Positions 8,766-17,990 of a DNA stretch of 32,450 bases are shown here, piece after piece. Each line of letters opens with the position of its first letter. The first letter of the stretch is position 1. The position numbers and the translations under genes are program-made. Source of the DNA: Clostridiales bacterium (lineage in GTDB: Bacteria > Bacillota > Clostridia > Christensenellales > Aristaeellaceae); assembly GCA_015056305.1 (NCBI GenBank), contig SVGO01000017.1, forward strand, positions 1 through 32,450, given 5' to 3'. Below the pieces are notes generated by a model, which saw only the letters and a list, made by a program, of their open reading frames with translations, made no database searches and had not been told where the DNA came from.

Positions 8766-9904
8766 CCGCCCGCGGTTTTTACACGCTGCTCTTCGGCGCA
8801 GTCATGATGCTCACAGCGCTCTCCGTCGGCAGCCAGGGCGCGTTCCTTCTGGGCGCGTGCGCGCTCATTGCCTGTGCCCTCGCGCTTGCAAGCGTTCTCT
8901 TTGCCCGCTTCACCTGCCGTCTCTCCCAGCGCCTGGAATCCTGTGAAACCGAGCGCGGCGGCTCCTGCGCTTATACGCTCTCGGTCGCGCTTTTTGCGCC
9001 GCTGCCCGTTGCGCCGCTCTCCCTTCGCCTGTCTCTGCCCAGCGGCAAAGAGCGTGAATTCATCCTCCCCGCCCGCCTGTTCGGCCGGACGGACAGCGAC
9101 AATCTCTTCCCCTGTCCACATGTCGGCGTGTTTCCTGTCGGCGTGCTCAGCGTGGCTATTGGCGATGTTTTCGGCCTCTTCCGCCTGTCCCATCCGGTGA
9201 AAACGCCGCTCGTTCCCGTCACCGTCCTGCCCATTCCACGGGAAGCCGAGCCGCTTCCCACCAGCCCCGGCGAAGGCGAAAGCTCCCGTGCCCAGCGCGC
9301 GCAAGCCGACCGCACCACGCCTTCCGACACCCGGGCCTGGCAGGAGGGCGACGAGCTCAAGCGCGTCCATTGGAAGCTCTCCATGCGCCGTCAGGAGCTC
9401 ATGGTGCACACCTATGAAACCCCACAGCGCCCGGATGCGCTGGTTCTGCTCGATCTTGCTCCTCTGCCCTATGAGGGTGCGCTGCGCGCCGCCATGATCG
9501 ATGCGCTCACCGAAACCTGCGCCGGCGTGCTCAAATCCCTGCTGGACAGCCATCGCATCGCGCGTATGCCGCTCTCCGGCGATCATCCGCGCGAGCTCAG
9601 CGGTCAGGAGCCGCAGGCGCTTGCGCCCATGCTCCATGCCCTCGCGCAGGAGAGCTTTTCCCGTCCTTGCGATTTTTCCCGCGTGCTGCTGCTCGCTTCC
9701 CGGCGCATGCGCCGCACCGGCTCCACCGCCGTCATCACCGCTGCGCTCACCCCCACAGTTGCCGATGCGATCATCGCGCTCTCCCGCATGGGGCCGCGCA
9801 TGCGCGTCTGTCTCGTCGCTCCCGGCGATCTTTCGCAGGAGCAGTCCCAGCTTTTGTATCTGCTGGAAACCTGCGGCGTGAATACGCAGCATGTTTCCGT
9901 TTGA
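8762..9904 (+). CDS. DUF58 domain-containing protein
   Basis: 380 aa; DTRAWQEGDELKRVHWKLSMRRQELMVHTYE motif; ATGA overlap with the MoxR gene. Confidence 0.9.
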   Translation: MTARGFYTLLFGAVMMLTALSVGSQGAFLLGACALIACALALASVLFARFTCRLSQRLESCETERGGSCAYTLSVALFAPLPVAPLSLRLSLPSGKEREFILPARLFGRTDSDNLFPCPHVGVFPVGVLSVAIGDVFGLFRLSHPVKTPLVPVTVLPIPREAEPLPTSPGEGESSRAQRAQADRTTPSDTRAWQEGDELKRVHWKLSMRRQELMVHTYETPQRPDALVLLDLAPLPYEGALRAAMIDALTETCAGVLKSLLDSHRIARMPLSGDHPRELSGQEPQALAPMLHALAQESFSRPCDFSRVLLLASRRMRRTGSTAVITAALTPTVADAIIALSRMGPRMRVCLVAPGDLSQEQSQLLYLLETCGVNTQHVSV

Positions 9905-9926
9905 ATTCTGCCGATAAGGAACGCTC

Positions 9927-12248
9927 ATGAAGACACCCTTCTTCTCTGTCCCGCAGGGCATTTTTCCGCATACGCTCGTCACATGGTGCATTGGCTTTGG
10001 CTGTACATGGCCTCTGCTTCTGGCCATAGATCTGGTCGTGCCTGCGGCTTTCTGCGCCGCCTGCTGCGCGGCCGTCGCGCTGGCGTATGCCCTGCTGGAT
10101 TGTATGCCTCGCCTGCGTGCCGTCGTTTATCCGCTGCTGCTTGCAGCGATCCTCGCCGTCGTCTGGCCCTATCGCGATCATCTGCAGGCGCTTTCCCATG
10201 CACTGACCCTGTTTATGAATGGACAGCCTCTCGCGCTTGCAGCCTATTCCCGCGTGATCGCCAGCCTCCTTTCCACATTGCTTGTTTCCGTCGGCGCGTC
10301 TCTTGCCCGAAGCGATCATGCCTTTTTCCCGCTCGCCTTCCTCACCGTCTTTGAGCTGATGCTCATCTCCCTGCTCGGTCTGCGTGCCGGCTCTGTGGCG
10401 CTTGTGCCCCTGCTTGCCGCGCTCCTGCTCTCGGCGCGCTCGCCCGGCGTCTCCTCTCTTCGCCTGCTGCCCATGGCAGCGCTCGCGCTCGCACTCACGC
10501 TTGCGCTCCTGCCCATTTCCGCGTCAACCATTCCGGCGCTCGAATCCTTTGCGCATAAGGTGCAGCGCGCCATCGATGATTATTTTTTCTTCACCGAGCC
10601 GCGCACCGCATTCTCCCTCAGCCAGACGGGCTATCAGCCCTTTGGTCCGGAGCGTCTGGGCGGCACGGCCTCGCCCACGGACGACCCCGTCATGCAGGTC
10701 AGAACCCCTCAGCGTGCGCTCCTGCGCGCCACAATCAAAAACGAATACACCGGCCTTGCCTGGGCGGATACCACATCCGGCCGCCGTTACCTCTTCGTCA
10801 GTCCGCGCTTTGCCGCTCTCCGGCGCGATCTCTTTGATCAGGCCCGTCCTGCGGATTCCGCGCTGCTTCCCGGCAGCCGCACGCTGGAAGTCTCCATGCT
10901 TTCCGATGCTGCCAGCACGCTCTTTCTCACCCAGCGCTTTCTCTCGCCCAAGGGCGAGGGCGTCGTCAGCTATTTCTCCCCCTCCAGCGAAGTATTCGCC
11001 ACCCGCAGCCTTGCCGCCGGGGACAGCTACACATTCTCCGGCCGTCTGCTTGACGCCGCCGGCGAGGGCGCGCGCCGCTCCGTGCTTGCTGCACACGATA
11101 CTTCGGATCCTTACTACGAAACCGTCAAAAATACCTATCTGCAGCTGCCTGCCGCCGTCGAGCCCGAGATTTATCAGATAGCCCGTGAGCTCACGCAAGG
11201 CTTTTCCAACGATTTCGACCGTGCGGGCGCGCTGTGCCTGTATCTGCAGCGCAGCTTCCCCTATTCGCTTGAGCAAAATGAGCCGCCGCTCACGCGCGAT
11301 TATGTTTCCTGGTTCCTTCTGGAGGAAAAGCGCGGCTACTGCACCGCCTTTGCCAGCAGCATGACCGTCCTCGCGCGCGCCGCGGGTCTGCCTGCGCGCT
11401 ATGTCGAGGGCTATGCCGCCTCGCCGGATGACGACGGTATAGCCCGCGTCACGCAGGAAGACGGACACGCCTGGACAGAGATCTATTTCCCCGGCTTCGG
11501 CTGGCTCTCGTTTGATCCTACGCCCGGCGCCGGGGGCGCGCCGGATTATGATGCAGGAAGTTCCCCGGATGAGGACGCTCCAGATGAAAACACGCCGGAT
11601 GAAAGCATGCCGCCGGATGATCCGCAGGACGATGCATCGGCTGGTTCCACGCCGTCGCCCACTCCGTCTCCGACGCCCATGCCTACGCCGTCTCCTTCTC
11701 CCACACCCGAGCACCATGATCCGTCCGTCACCCCGACGCCCGAGATCACGCCCGCACCTACGCCGGCGCCGACCATTCCGCCTACGCCTCCGCCCGATCC
11801 GGATAATCCGGACGATCACGATCTGCCGCCGCTTGTCTTCGCGCTCCTTGCGCTGCTCCTGCTCTTGCTGCTGATTGTGCTTCGCCTGATTCTCGTCGCA
11901 CCTTCGCGCGTCGCTGCGCGCTATCGCAATCCGGGCGACCAGCTGCTCGTCTGGTATCATGCCTGTCAGCAGGCGCTCACCTGCATGAACCTGCCTCTGC
12001 AGCCCGGCGAAGCGCCGGCAACATATCTGCTGCGTTGTCAGGAGGCGCTTTCCTCCCGCGTGACGCTCATCACCCTCGGCAAGGCCCTGTGTGTTGCGCG
12101 CTACTCCGGCAAGCGGATCAAGCCTGCCGCTGCCGAAAAAGCTGAGCGGACCTATCGCGCCGTCTATGCGCAGCTTAAACCCATGCAGAAGCTCAAGCTC
12201 CATGCCCATCGCTTTGTGCATGGTCTCTCCCTGAATGAAAAGCAATAA
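9927..12248 (+). CDS. multi-TM transglutaminase-like domain protein
   Basis: 773 aa; N-terminal TM bundle; EEKRGYCTAFASSMTVLARAAGLPARYVEGYA and HAWTEIYFPGFGWLSFDPTP; Pro/Thr/Ser-rich linker, TM, and C-terminal DUF4129-like region. Confidence 0.93.
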   Translation: MKTPFFSVPQGIFPHTLVTWCIGFGCTWPLLLAIDLVVPAAFCAACCAAVALAYALLDCMPRLRAVVYPLLLAAILAVVWPYRDHLQALSHALTLFMNGQPLALAAYSRVIASLLSTLLVSVGASLARSDHAFFPLAFLTVFELMLISLLGLRAGSVALVPLLAALLLSARSPGVSSLRLLPMAALALALTLALLPISASTIPALESFAHKVQRAIDDYFFFTEPRTAFSLSQTGYQPFGPERLGGTASPTDDPVMQVRTPQRALLRATIKNEYTGLAWADTTSGRRYLFVSPRFAALRRDLFDQARPADSALLPGSRTLEVSMLSDAASTLFLTQRFLSPKGEGVVSYFSPSSEVFATRSLAAGDSYTFSGRLLDAAGEGARRSVLAAHDTSDPYYETVKNTYLQLPAAVEPEIYQIARELTQGFSNDFDRAGALCLYLQRSFPYSLEQNEPPLTRDYVSWFLLEEKRGYCTAFASSMTVLARAAGLPARYVEGYAASPDDDGIARVTQEDGHAWTEIYFPGFGWLSFDPTPGAGGAPDYDAGSSPDEDAPDENTPDESMPPDDPQDDASAGSTPSPTPSPTPMPTPSPSPTPEHHDPSVTPTPEITPAPTPAPTIPPTPPPDPDNPDDHDLPPLVFALLALLLLLLLIVLRLILVAPSRVAARYRNPGDQLLVWYHACQQALTCMNLPLQPGEAPATYLLRCQEALSSRVTLITLGKALCVARYSGKRIKPAAAEKAERTYRAVYAQLKPMQKLKLHAHRFVHGLSLNEKQ

Positions 12249-12252
12249 GCAG

Positions 12253-12284
12253 AAAACCACCTTCCCTTTGAGGAAGGTGGTTTT
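12253..12284 (+). terminator. Rho-independent terminator
   Basis: aaaaccaccttcc-ctttga-ggaaggtggtttt. Confidence 0.85.
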
Positions 12285-12289
12285 GTCTT

Positions 12290-13789
12290 TTATGCTTTCT
12301 GTGCCATCTCAATCAGCGCATCCATATACGCAAGCGTCTCTTCCTGCGATATCACGCTTCTCTCCAGCAGATCCTTGATGAAGAACTCCTTGTATCTCTG
12401 GCAGAATTCCTTCTGCGCAATGATTGCCTCTGCGTGATCTCCCGCCAGATCGTAATGTGTGTACGGCTTGTTGATCAGCGTTCCCTCGCCCTCGTATAAT
12501 CCAATCTCCGTGAGCATCGGTTCAAAGCCCGCCTTGAAGAAATAGAGGCTGAAGTTCGGATTCTCCCGCGCTTGCGCACGCAGGTGCATCAGAATCTGTA
12601 CCCTCTCCCGCGGCGTGTATGTTCTGATCACGAAGACGTGATCAGACAGCCTGCCAGATCGGGCAAAGCGCGCCATCGCCTCCTGCGAGCAGATGATGTG
12701 CGTAGACTTTTTCTTTTCGAATATGTTTTCCCATCTTTCCAGATGAATCTGCCTGAATGCCGCCTTAACCTCCGCGGCCTTTTCTCCTGCCATATTCCAG
12801 AAATCTTCCTGCACGCATGGCAGCAGAATATCCGGATGAATACAAGGGAACGGCACGTCCAGCTTGATGGTATAGATTGCGCGGTTCATCTCCAGCTTTC
12901 TGCAGCTTTCCGTATAACTCAGATAGTTCTCCAGCCCGTTCTTTCCGCTGAATTCCGCCTTCAGCAGCGGCATCCGCTTCAGATCCTCTGCAAAGTATCG
13001 GCTGAAACAATCCTGCGGCGCTTGTGTCTTCCTGCCCAGCGGAATAAATACGCCTTTGTCTGCCAGCGCAAACGACTGCCAGTACCAGGTGCCGTCCTGA
13101 TCCAACGTCTGGACATGAATGCAATTCTGCCGGTACAGCGCCTCCCGTTCCCTGCCGAATACGCCCGGCTCCACGCAGTACGCCGTGTAGAAATCGCAGT
13201 ACAGCAGCGGCTGGATCGCCGAGATATTGTTGACAATTTCCTCTTCGCCCGTGTAGATCAGATGCGTCACCTTCACATCGCAGGTGACGTCCGTCTTGTA
13301 TATCCTTTCCCGCAGCGCGTTGAATATTGCCCTGTCGCAGCAGCCCGTGATGGCGATATATGCTTTTCGGTTCCTGGCCATCTCTGCCAGTCCCATATGA
13401 AAACCCGGATCCTCCGGCCGGTTAAACGCGTCAATGCGAACCCGCTTTCCTTCCGTCTCCATGCCGGCGCTCATCAGCAGTTCCCGCATCGCGCGGTTGC
13501 TCATAAACACATGCTCACCCACGCGGCTAACCTCCAGCGCCTGTCCCAGCGCCTGACGCTCCTGCTCGCTCAAGTCCAGCGGATCCTCGCCTGTCAGCCT
13601 GTCATAGAATGCCTGCCTGGCACTGTGTCCGCCCTTCTCGTCCAGAATACGGAATATGCTGTTTCGGCTCTTGTAGGCCATCATGCGCGCCAGTTCCGAT
13701 GCCGAGATCTTCCTGCCGGCAAGAATCTGCTTCAGGCATTGGCTGAATTCCTGCACAGGCATGATAACCGGCTGCATGAGCGTTTGCAT
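12290..13789 (-). CDS. uncharacterised HTH-domain protein with large C-terminal domain
   Basis: About 499 aa from ATG 13789 (SD ggagg 8 nt upstream; tracked start is a GTG at 13804). N-terminal XRE-like HTH (LKQILAGRKISASELARMMAYKSRNSIFRILDEKGG); C-terminal ~400 aa not recognised. Confidence 0.75.
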   Translation of the reverse strand: MQTLMQPVIMPVQEFSQCLKQILAGRKISASELARMMAYKSRNSIFRILDEKGGHSARQAFYDRLTGEDPLDLSEQERQALGQALEVSRVGEHVFMSNRAMRELLMSAGMETEGKRVRIDAFNRPEDPGFHMGLAEMARNRKAYIAITGCCDRAIFNALRERIYKTDVTCDVKVTHLIYTGEEEIVNNISAIQPLLYCDFYTAYCVEPGVFGREREALYRQNCIHVQTLDQDGTWYWQSFALADKGVFIPLGRKTQAPQDCFSRYFAEDLKRMPLLKAEFSGKNGLENYLSYTESCRKLEMNRAIYTIKLDVPFPCIHPDILLPCVQEDFWNMAGEKAAEVKAAFRQIHLERWENIFEKKKSTHIICSQEAMARFARSGRLSDHVFVIRTYTPRERVQILMHLRAQARENPNFSLYFFKAGFEPMLTEIGLYEGEGTLINKPYTHYDLAGDHAEAIIAQKEFCQRYKEFFIKDLLERSVISQEETLAYMDALIEMAQKA

Positions 13790-13812
13790 CTCTTGTTCCT
13801 CCACTGATTCAT

Positions 13813-13851
13813 GGTATATTATATTATACCTTATTTATCCATGAAAATCAA
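13813..13851 (-). promoter_or_regulatory. promoter with embedded palindromic operator upstream of HTH gene
   Basis: Minus strand TTGATT-N17-TATAAT (-35 13846-13851; -10 13823-13828); perfect half-sites ggtata...tatacc at 13813-13830 overlap the -10. Confidence 0.65.
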
Positions 13852-13886
13852 TGTGTCTGCTCTTTGCCCCGGTTTATACAGCAAAA

Positions 13887-13913
13887 GGGAATCCGCATTT
13901 CATACGGATTCCC
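13887..13913 (-). terminator. Rho-independent terminator downstream of NahK-like gene
   Basis: gggaatccg-catttcata-cggattccc, followed by TTTTGC on the minus strand. Confidence 0.6.
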
Positions 13914-13930
13914 CTGTTTCTATGCTGTAC

Positions 13931-15028
13931 TCAGCCAATTTTTGCGATAATCTCCATCATCTCGTCCCAATGCTCTTCCATCCTGCGAACCAGCGTAAAC
14001 TGCGTGCGCGCGCGGTCGAGGTTGTGATTCTGACGATGTACCTTGAAATACTTGTCGCCGTTGAGATGATCCGCCAGGAATCGCATGCCGCATTCCAGCG
14101 TCATCAGCTTGGCGCCCATGGGCAGCAGTTCCTTTTCTCTCGCGTTCAGCGCAGCGCCCGCCTCCTCGAGGAAACCCTCGGCAAACGCCTTGAACATCTC
14201 CAGGGACAGCTGCACCTTGTCCAGATCGCGCTCGTCCTCAGCCGCGGTGCTTGCGCCGCTGCGGATAGAATCGCCAAAGTCATACGCCGCCAGACCCGGC
14301 ATCACCGTGTCCAGATCGATCACGCAAACGCCTTCGCCGCTCTCGGCGTCCAGCAGCACGTTGTTGAGCTTGGTGTCGTTGTGCGTCACGCGCATCGGAA
14401 TCTCGCCCGCATGCATCGCGTCCAGCAGCGTGTGCACCTCACGCTCATACTTTTTGCAGAAAGCGATCTCCTCGGTCACCTGCTCCAGCCTGCCCGCTTC
14501 GTTGCGCGCGATCGCGTCCTCCAGCTGCGCATAGCGCGCCGGCGTGTTGTGGAAATCCACGATCGTTTCATGCAGCACAGACGCATCAAAGCCGCCCAGC
14601 TGCTGCTGGAATTTTCCAAACGCGCTGCCGGAAAGCTTAAACAGTTCCGTCGTGTCCGGCAGATCCACAGACTTCGTGCCCTCGATGAACAGATACATCC
14701 GCCAGAGTTCGCCATCCTCGGAGATTACATAGTGCTTTTTGTCCTTCGTCTCCACCAGCGTCAGCGTCTCACGGGCAGGATCGCCGCCCTCCCTGGCGAT
14801 GATCTCGCCCAGATACGCCGTCACCTTCTCGATGTTTTCAATAACCTCGACCGGCTTGGGGAATACATAGCTGTTCACCCGCTGCAGGATGTATCGCTTA
14901 TCGCCCTTGTCCGTATGCACGATCACGCGCAGCGTATCATTAATATGTCCGTTTCCATATGGAGCCGCCTCCACGCTGCCCTCGGGCAGCGCAAACGTGC
15001 CGATGATCTTCTGAATCTTTCCGTCCAT
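13931..15028 (-). CDS. APH-type phosphotransferase, N-acetylhexosamine 1-kinase (NahK)-like
   Basis: 365 aa; YGNGHINDT, RYILQRVNSYVFP, VTHNDTKLNNVLLDA, VIDLDTVMPG, LECGMRFLADHLNGDKYF resemble bifidobacterial NahK. Confidence 0.82.
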   Translation of the reverse strand: MDGKIQKIIGTFALPEGSVEAAPYGNGHINDTLRVIVHTDKGDKRYILQRVNSYVFPKPVEVIENIEKVTAYLGEIIAREGGDPARETLTLVETKDKKHYVISEDGELWRMYLFIEGTKSVDLPDTTELFKLSGSAFGKFQQQLGGFDASVLHETIVDFHNTPARYAQLEDAIARNEAGRLEQVTEEIAFCKKYEREVHTLLDAMHAGEIPMRVTHNDTKLNNVLLDAESGEGVCVIDLDTVMPGLAAYDFGDSIRSGASTAAEDERDLDKVQLSLEMFKAFAEGFLEEAGAALNAREKELLPMGAKLMTLECGMRFLADHLNGDKYFKVHRQNHNLDRARTQFTLVRRMEEHWDEMMEIIAKIG

Positions 15029-15055
15029 CGCAAAGTCCTTCCGTTTCTTATGGTG

Positions 15056-15841
15056 TTATTTCCCGATAGCGCCGTGAACAATCTCCAGCGCCATCCGAAG
15101 CGTTTTCGCCTCAATCTGTCCCGGTGCCGATGCTTCGCCCGCCGTGCCGAATGTCAGGCAGCTGCCCATGCATGCCCCGCCAATGCGCGTAATCGCGCCC
15201 GCCTGTCCCATCGCAATGCCAATCATCGGGATAGTCAGCTTCTCTTTGGCTCTGGCAAACATCAGCGCAGCTTCCAGCGCCTGCGTGTGCGTCCTGGCCA
15301 TCACCGCCGCCTTGCATACCTTTGCGCCCAGTTCCTGCTGCTGCATCAGCCAGTCTGCCGCGCGCTGCATGTCGCCGATCTCGCCGAATTCATGGCTCGA
15401 TCCAACCAGCGTCACGCCCGCATTTTCCGCATGCTCAGCAATCCGCATAAAGGCGTCCCTGCCGACGCTCAGCTCGCAGTCGATCGCATCGCATGCGCCG
15501 CTTTGCGTCATACCCGTCAGCAGTGTTTCATATGCCTGCGCGTCAGGATCTCCTGCGCCGCCGTCTCGCCTTGTGCGCAGCGTAAAAAGCAGTGCCATGC
15601 CCGGCGCCGCCTCTCGAACCGCCCGGCAAGCCTCCGCCGCCGTCTGCACGTCCGGCATGGGCGCCAGACTGTCGATGCGCAGCTCGATCAGATCCGCCTG
15701 CGCCGCTTTCGCCCGCGCCGCCGCCTGTGCGATGTCCCCGATCGTTCTGCCCATGACCGGCACGCAGATCTTGGGCATGCCCTCGCCCAGCACAACCTCG
15801 CCGATGCGCGCTGTGCCCAATGCATCGCTCAACCTTGACAA
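15056..15841 (-). CDS. aroD: type I 3-dehydroquinate dehydratase
   Basis: GEGMPKICVPVMGRTIGDIAQ, DLIELRIDSL, LLFTLRTRRDGG, KAAVMARTHTQALE motifs. Tracked start is TTG; exact start uncertain. Confidence 0.93.
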   Translation of the reverse strand: MSRLSDALGTARIGEVVLGEGMPKICVPVMGRTIGDIAQAAARAKAAQADLIELRIDSLAPMPDVQTAAEACRAVREAAPGMALLFTLRTRRDGGAGDPDAQAYETLLTGMTQSGACDAIDCELSVGRDAFMRIAEHAENAGVTLVGSSHEFGEIGDMQRAADWLMQQQELGAKVCKAAVMARTHTQALEAALMFARAKEKLTIPMIGIAMGQAGAITRIGGACMGSCLTFGTAGEASAPGQIEAKTLRMALEIVHGAIGK

Positions 15842-15863
15842 CCCCTCGCCAAACGCCTATAAT
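15835..15863 (+). promoter_or_regulatory. consensus sigma-A promoter of tRNA-Leu
   Basis: TTGACA (15835-15840) - N17 - TATAAT (15858-15863), 10 nt upstream of the tRNA. Confidence 0.9.
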
Positions 15864-15873
15864 GAATGAAATC

Positions 15874-15957
15874 GCTGATGTGGTGGAATGGCAGACACCG
15901 GGGACTTAAAATCCCTTGCCTTCTGGCGTGCGGGTTCGAGTCCCGCCATCAGCACCA
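15874..15957 (+). tRNA. tRNA-Leu(TAA)
   Basis: GCTGATG acceptor pairs with CATCAGC; anticodon loop CTTAAAA; long variable arm; GGTTCGAGTCC T-arm; encoded CCA. Confidence 0.95.
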
Positions 15958-15965
15958 TGCAAAAT

Positions 15966-15991
15966 GGCCCGGCTTACGCCGGGCTCTTTTT
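15966..15991 (+). terminator. Rho-independent terminator after tRNA-Leu
   Basis: gcccggc-ttac-gccgggc then tcttttttt. Confidence 0.85.
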
Positions 15992-16132
15992 TTCCCAGTT
16001 ATTTCCGGAAAAAATGCCCTGCCATATTTGCACGCCCATTGTATCGCGAAAACACGCCCATGTCAATTGGAATTGTCGCAAATCCTGTCTCATCCGAGAT
16101 CAGTCAATCCCTATAAAATACATGTCCGTCTC

Positions 16133-16594
16133 TCAGCGTTTTCCCGCCTCTTCGCCGTGTCCGCTATGCGCCACGTCCAGGATCGTGTGCAGCAGCGGCA
16201 CGTCCAAACCCAGCAGCGACAGGTTTTCCAGCAGGCTCACCAGCTCTGTCGCAATCACATAGGTCATCGCCGCGCTGCAGATGCCCTCCATGCCCAGCGG
16301 CGTCCCCGTATATACGCACACCAGAACAATCAGCCATTCCGCGCCCTTTTTGATCACGCCCTCAAGCATCACCCTGCTGGACACCTTGCCGCTTTCGCTC
16401 TTTTGGCTCTTGCCCAGAAGCGCGCAGGAAAGCCCCGAAAGAATATCGGCGCACTGCACAATCAGAATCCCCCGCCCCAATGCGGGCATCCCCGTCCACA
16501 GGCCAATCACCATGCCGATACAGGCGCCAAACCAGCCCCAAATATCCGTAAAAAAGCTGTGAACCCATTCCATCATCGTTCCCATAAGCTTCAT
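16133..16594 (-). CDS. phage holin family protein
   Basis: 153 aa; multiple TM segments; ADILSGL and RVMLEGVIKKGAEWLIVLV...IATELVSLLENLSLLGL are typical of toxin-secretion/phage lysis holins. Confidence 0.85.
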   Translation of the reverse strand: MKLMGTMMEWVHSFFTDIWGWFGACIGMVIGLWTGMPALGRGILIVQCADILSGLSCALLGKSQKSESGKVSSRVMLEGVIKKGAEWLIVLVCVYTGTPLGMEGICSAAMTYVIATELVSLLENLSLLGLDVPLLHTILDVAHSGHGEEAGKR

Positions 16595-16694
16595 CTTCTT
16601 CCGTCCTCCGTCTTTCGCCTGTCCAACCCGCCGTCTGCTCCTTATCCAGCAGAGCCCGTCCTCAGCCGGCTGTCAGGGGCGTTTTACGCCCCTT

Positions 16695-17555
16695 TTATGC
16701 ACCAGCCGGACACGGATTGCATCTCCGCACATTTCTGATCCACCCAAATACCCGTGCAAAGATTCTCGTCCCGCCGTAAATCAGGCCTTTCAGCTTTTCT
16801 CCGTTGAAATACACCTCTCGCAGCTGCGTGCCCTGATAGTACACCGGCAGGAAATCATCCTCCTTCCCGCGGATGATCACCACGCCGCTGCCACCCTTGG
16901 CAGCCGCGCCGCCTCCCAACCAGTGCTGGCCGTTGTCGTCAGTCCAGTTTTCATCCTGGCCTGCGCCGCCGCCGCCGCTTCCTGTGTTGTCCGCGCCTGC
17001 AATGGCTGCTGCGCCGCCGTTTTTTCCGCCGTAGCCGCCTTTGCCGCCGCCGTCTCTGCCGCCGTTGCCGGGCGTCGAATATTCGTTCGCGCCGCCACCG
17101 CCGCCGCCCGCACCGCAGCGCGTAAGGCTGGTGTCGCCGAAGGCATACATGCCGTCTCCGCCGTTTGTGCCGTCCCTGTCTTCCACAGCCAGACCGCAGT
17201 TGCCGCCGGCGCATGTACCGCCTTCCGCTATATATCCAAATGCGGATGATGCTCCGCCGGAATCGCCAACGGCCCCGCCTTCGCCCACCGTGACCGCATA
17301 ACCCGTTCCGCCCGCAATGATGATGCCGTTTTTGTTCATCACGGCGCCGCCGCCGCCGCCGTGACCGCCCCGGTCCCGGGTAACGCTGTATGCCTCTCCG
17401 CCGCCACCGCCGCCGACAATGCACAGCTCCACGTCAGCTTTGGCGTAGGCAAGCGTCAGCGTTCCGCTATCCTTCAGGAAAATATACCAATATCCGTCCT
17501 TGAGCTCCGAGGAGGATAAACCCGTATAACTGAATGAAGGAACCCTTGTCGCCAT
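16695..17555 (-). CDS. glycine-rich phage tail/fibre-like protein
   Basis: 286 aa; VELCIVGGGGGGEAYSVTRDRGGHGGGGGAV ... GGGGAGQDENW; poly-Gly low complexity typical of phage tail fibre proteins. Confidence 0.65.
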   Translation of the reverse strand: MATRVPSFSYTGLSSSELKDGYWYIFLKDSGTLTLAYAKADVELCIVGGGGGGEAYSVTRDRGGHGGGGGAVMNKNGIIIAGGTGYAVTVGEGGAVGDSGGASSAFGYIAEGGTCAGGNCGLAVEDRDGTNGGDGMYAFGDTSLTRCGAGGGGGGANEYSTPGNGGRDGGGKGGYGGKNGGAAAIAGADNTGSGGGGAGQDENWTDDNGQHWLGGGAAAKGGSGVVIIRGKEDDFLPVYYQGTQLREVYFNGEKLKGLIYGGTRIFARVFGWIRNVRRCNPCPAGA

Positions 17556-17567
17556 TTCTGTCCCTCC

Positions 17568-17981
17568 TTAGCCTGTCGTGATGTAGAGCTTCGTACCGGA
17601 GAGCGTGAACGTCACGCCGCTTCTGCCGGTGTCGCCCTTCGCGCCCGCCGCGCCGTCCCTGCCCCGGGGAATCACAAACGAGAACTTTCTCTCGCCGTCC
17701 TCCTCCGTCAGGCTTACGCTCGCTTCGCTGCCTGCTTCGGCGGTCTCAGCCTGCGCTGTCACGTTCTCCCAGTCAGCAGCCGTCTGCTGTGCCATCTTGG
17801 CCGCCTCGTTCGCCGCATCCGCCGCGCCGCTCGCCTTCTTTGCCTCGTCCTGCGCGCTTTCCGCCGCCTCGTTTGCCGCTGCTGCCGCCGCGTTCGCAGC
17901 CGACGCCGCCATGCCTGTCTCCGCGATTTTCCGGTTAACCTCCGCCATCAGCGCGTCAAAAGTATTCATTGCCATATCCAT
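17568..17981 (-). CDS. phage fibre-like protein with Ala-rich coiled coil and short collagen-like segment
   Basis: 137 aa; AASAANAAAAAANEAAESAQ; GRDGAAGAKGDTGRSGVTFTLSGTKLYITTG C-terminus. Confidence 0.65.
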   Translation of the reverse strand: MDMAMNTFDALMAEVNRKIAETGMAASAANAAAAAANEAAESAQDEAKKASGAADAANEAAKMAQQTAADWENVTAQAETAEAGSEASVSLTEEDGERKFSFVIPRGRDGAAGAKGDTGRSGVTFTLSGTKLYITTG

Positions 17982-17990
17982 TCCTCCCCG

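Noticed and set aside
13811-15838. 675-aa plus-strand ORF
   Set aside because: Antisense to the NahK-like and aroD genes; no SD or recognisable domain.
16018-16065. Short direct repeat acgcccat...acgcccat near the holin end
   Set aside because: Only 8 bp, two copies; no structure beyond chance.
16960-17110. (GCC)n/GGC triplet-rich tract as a possible repeat locus
   Set aside because: Explained by poly-Gly codons of the Gly-rich phage protein; no exact array.
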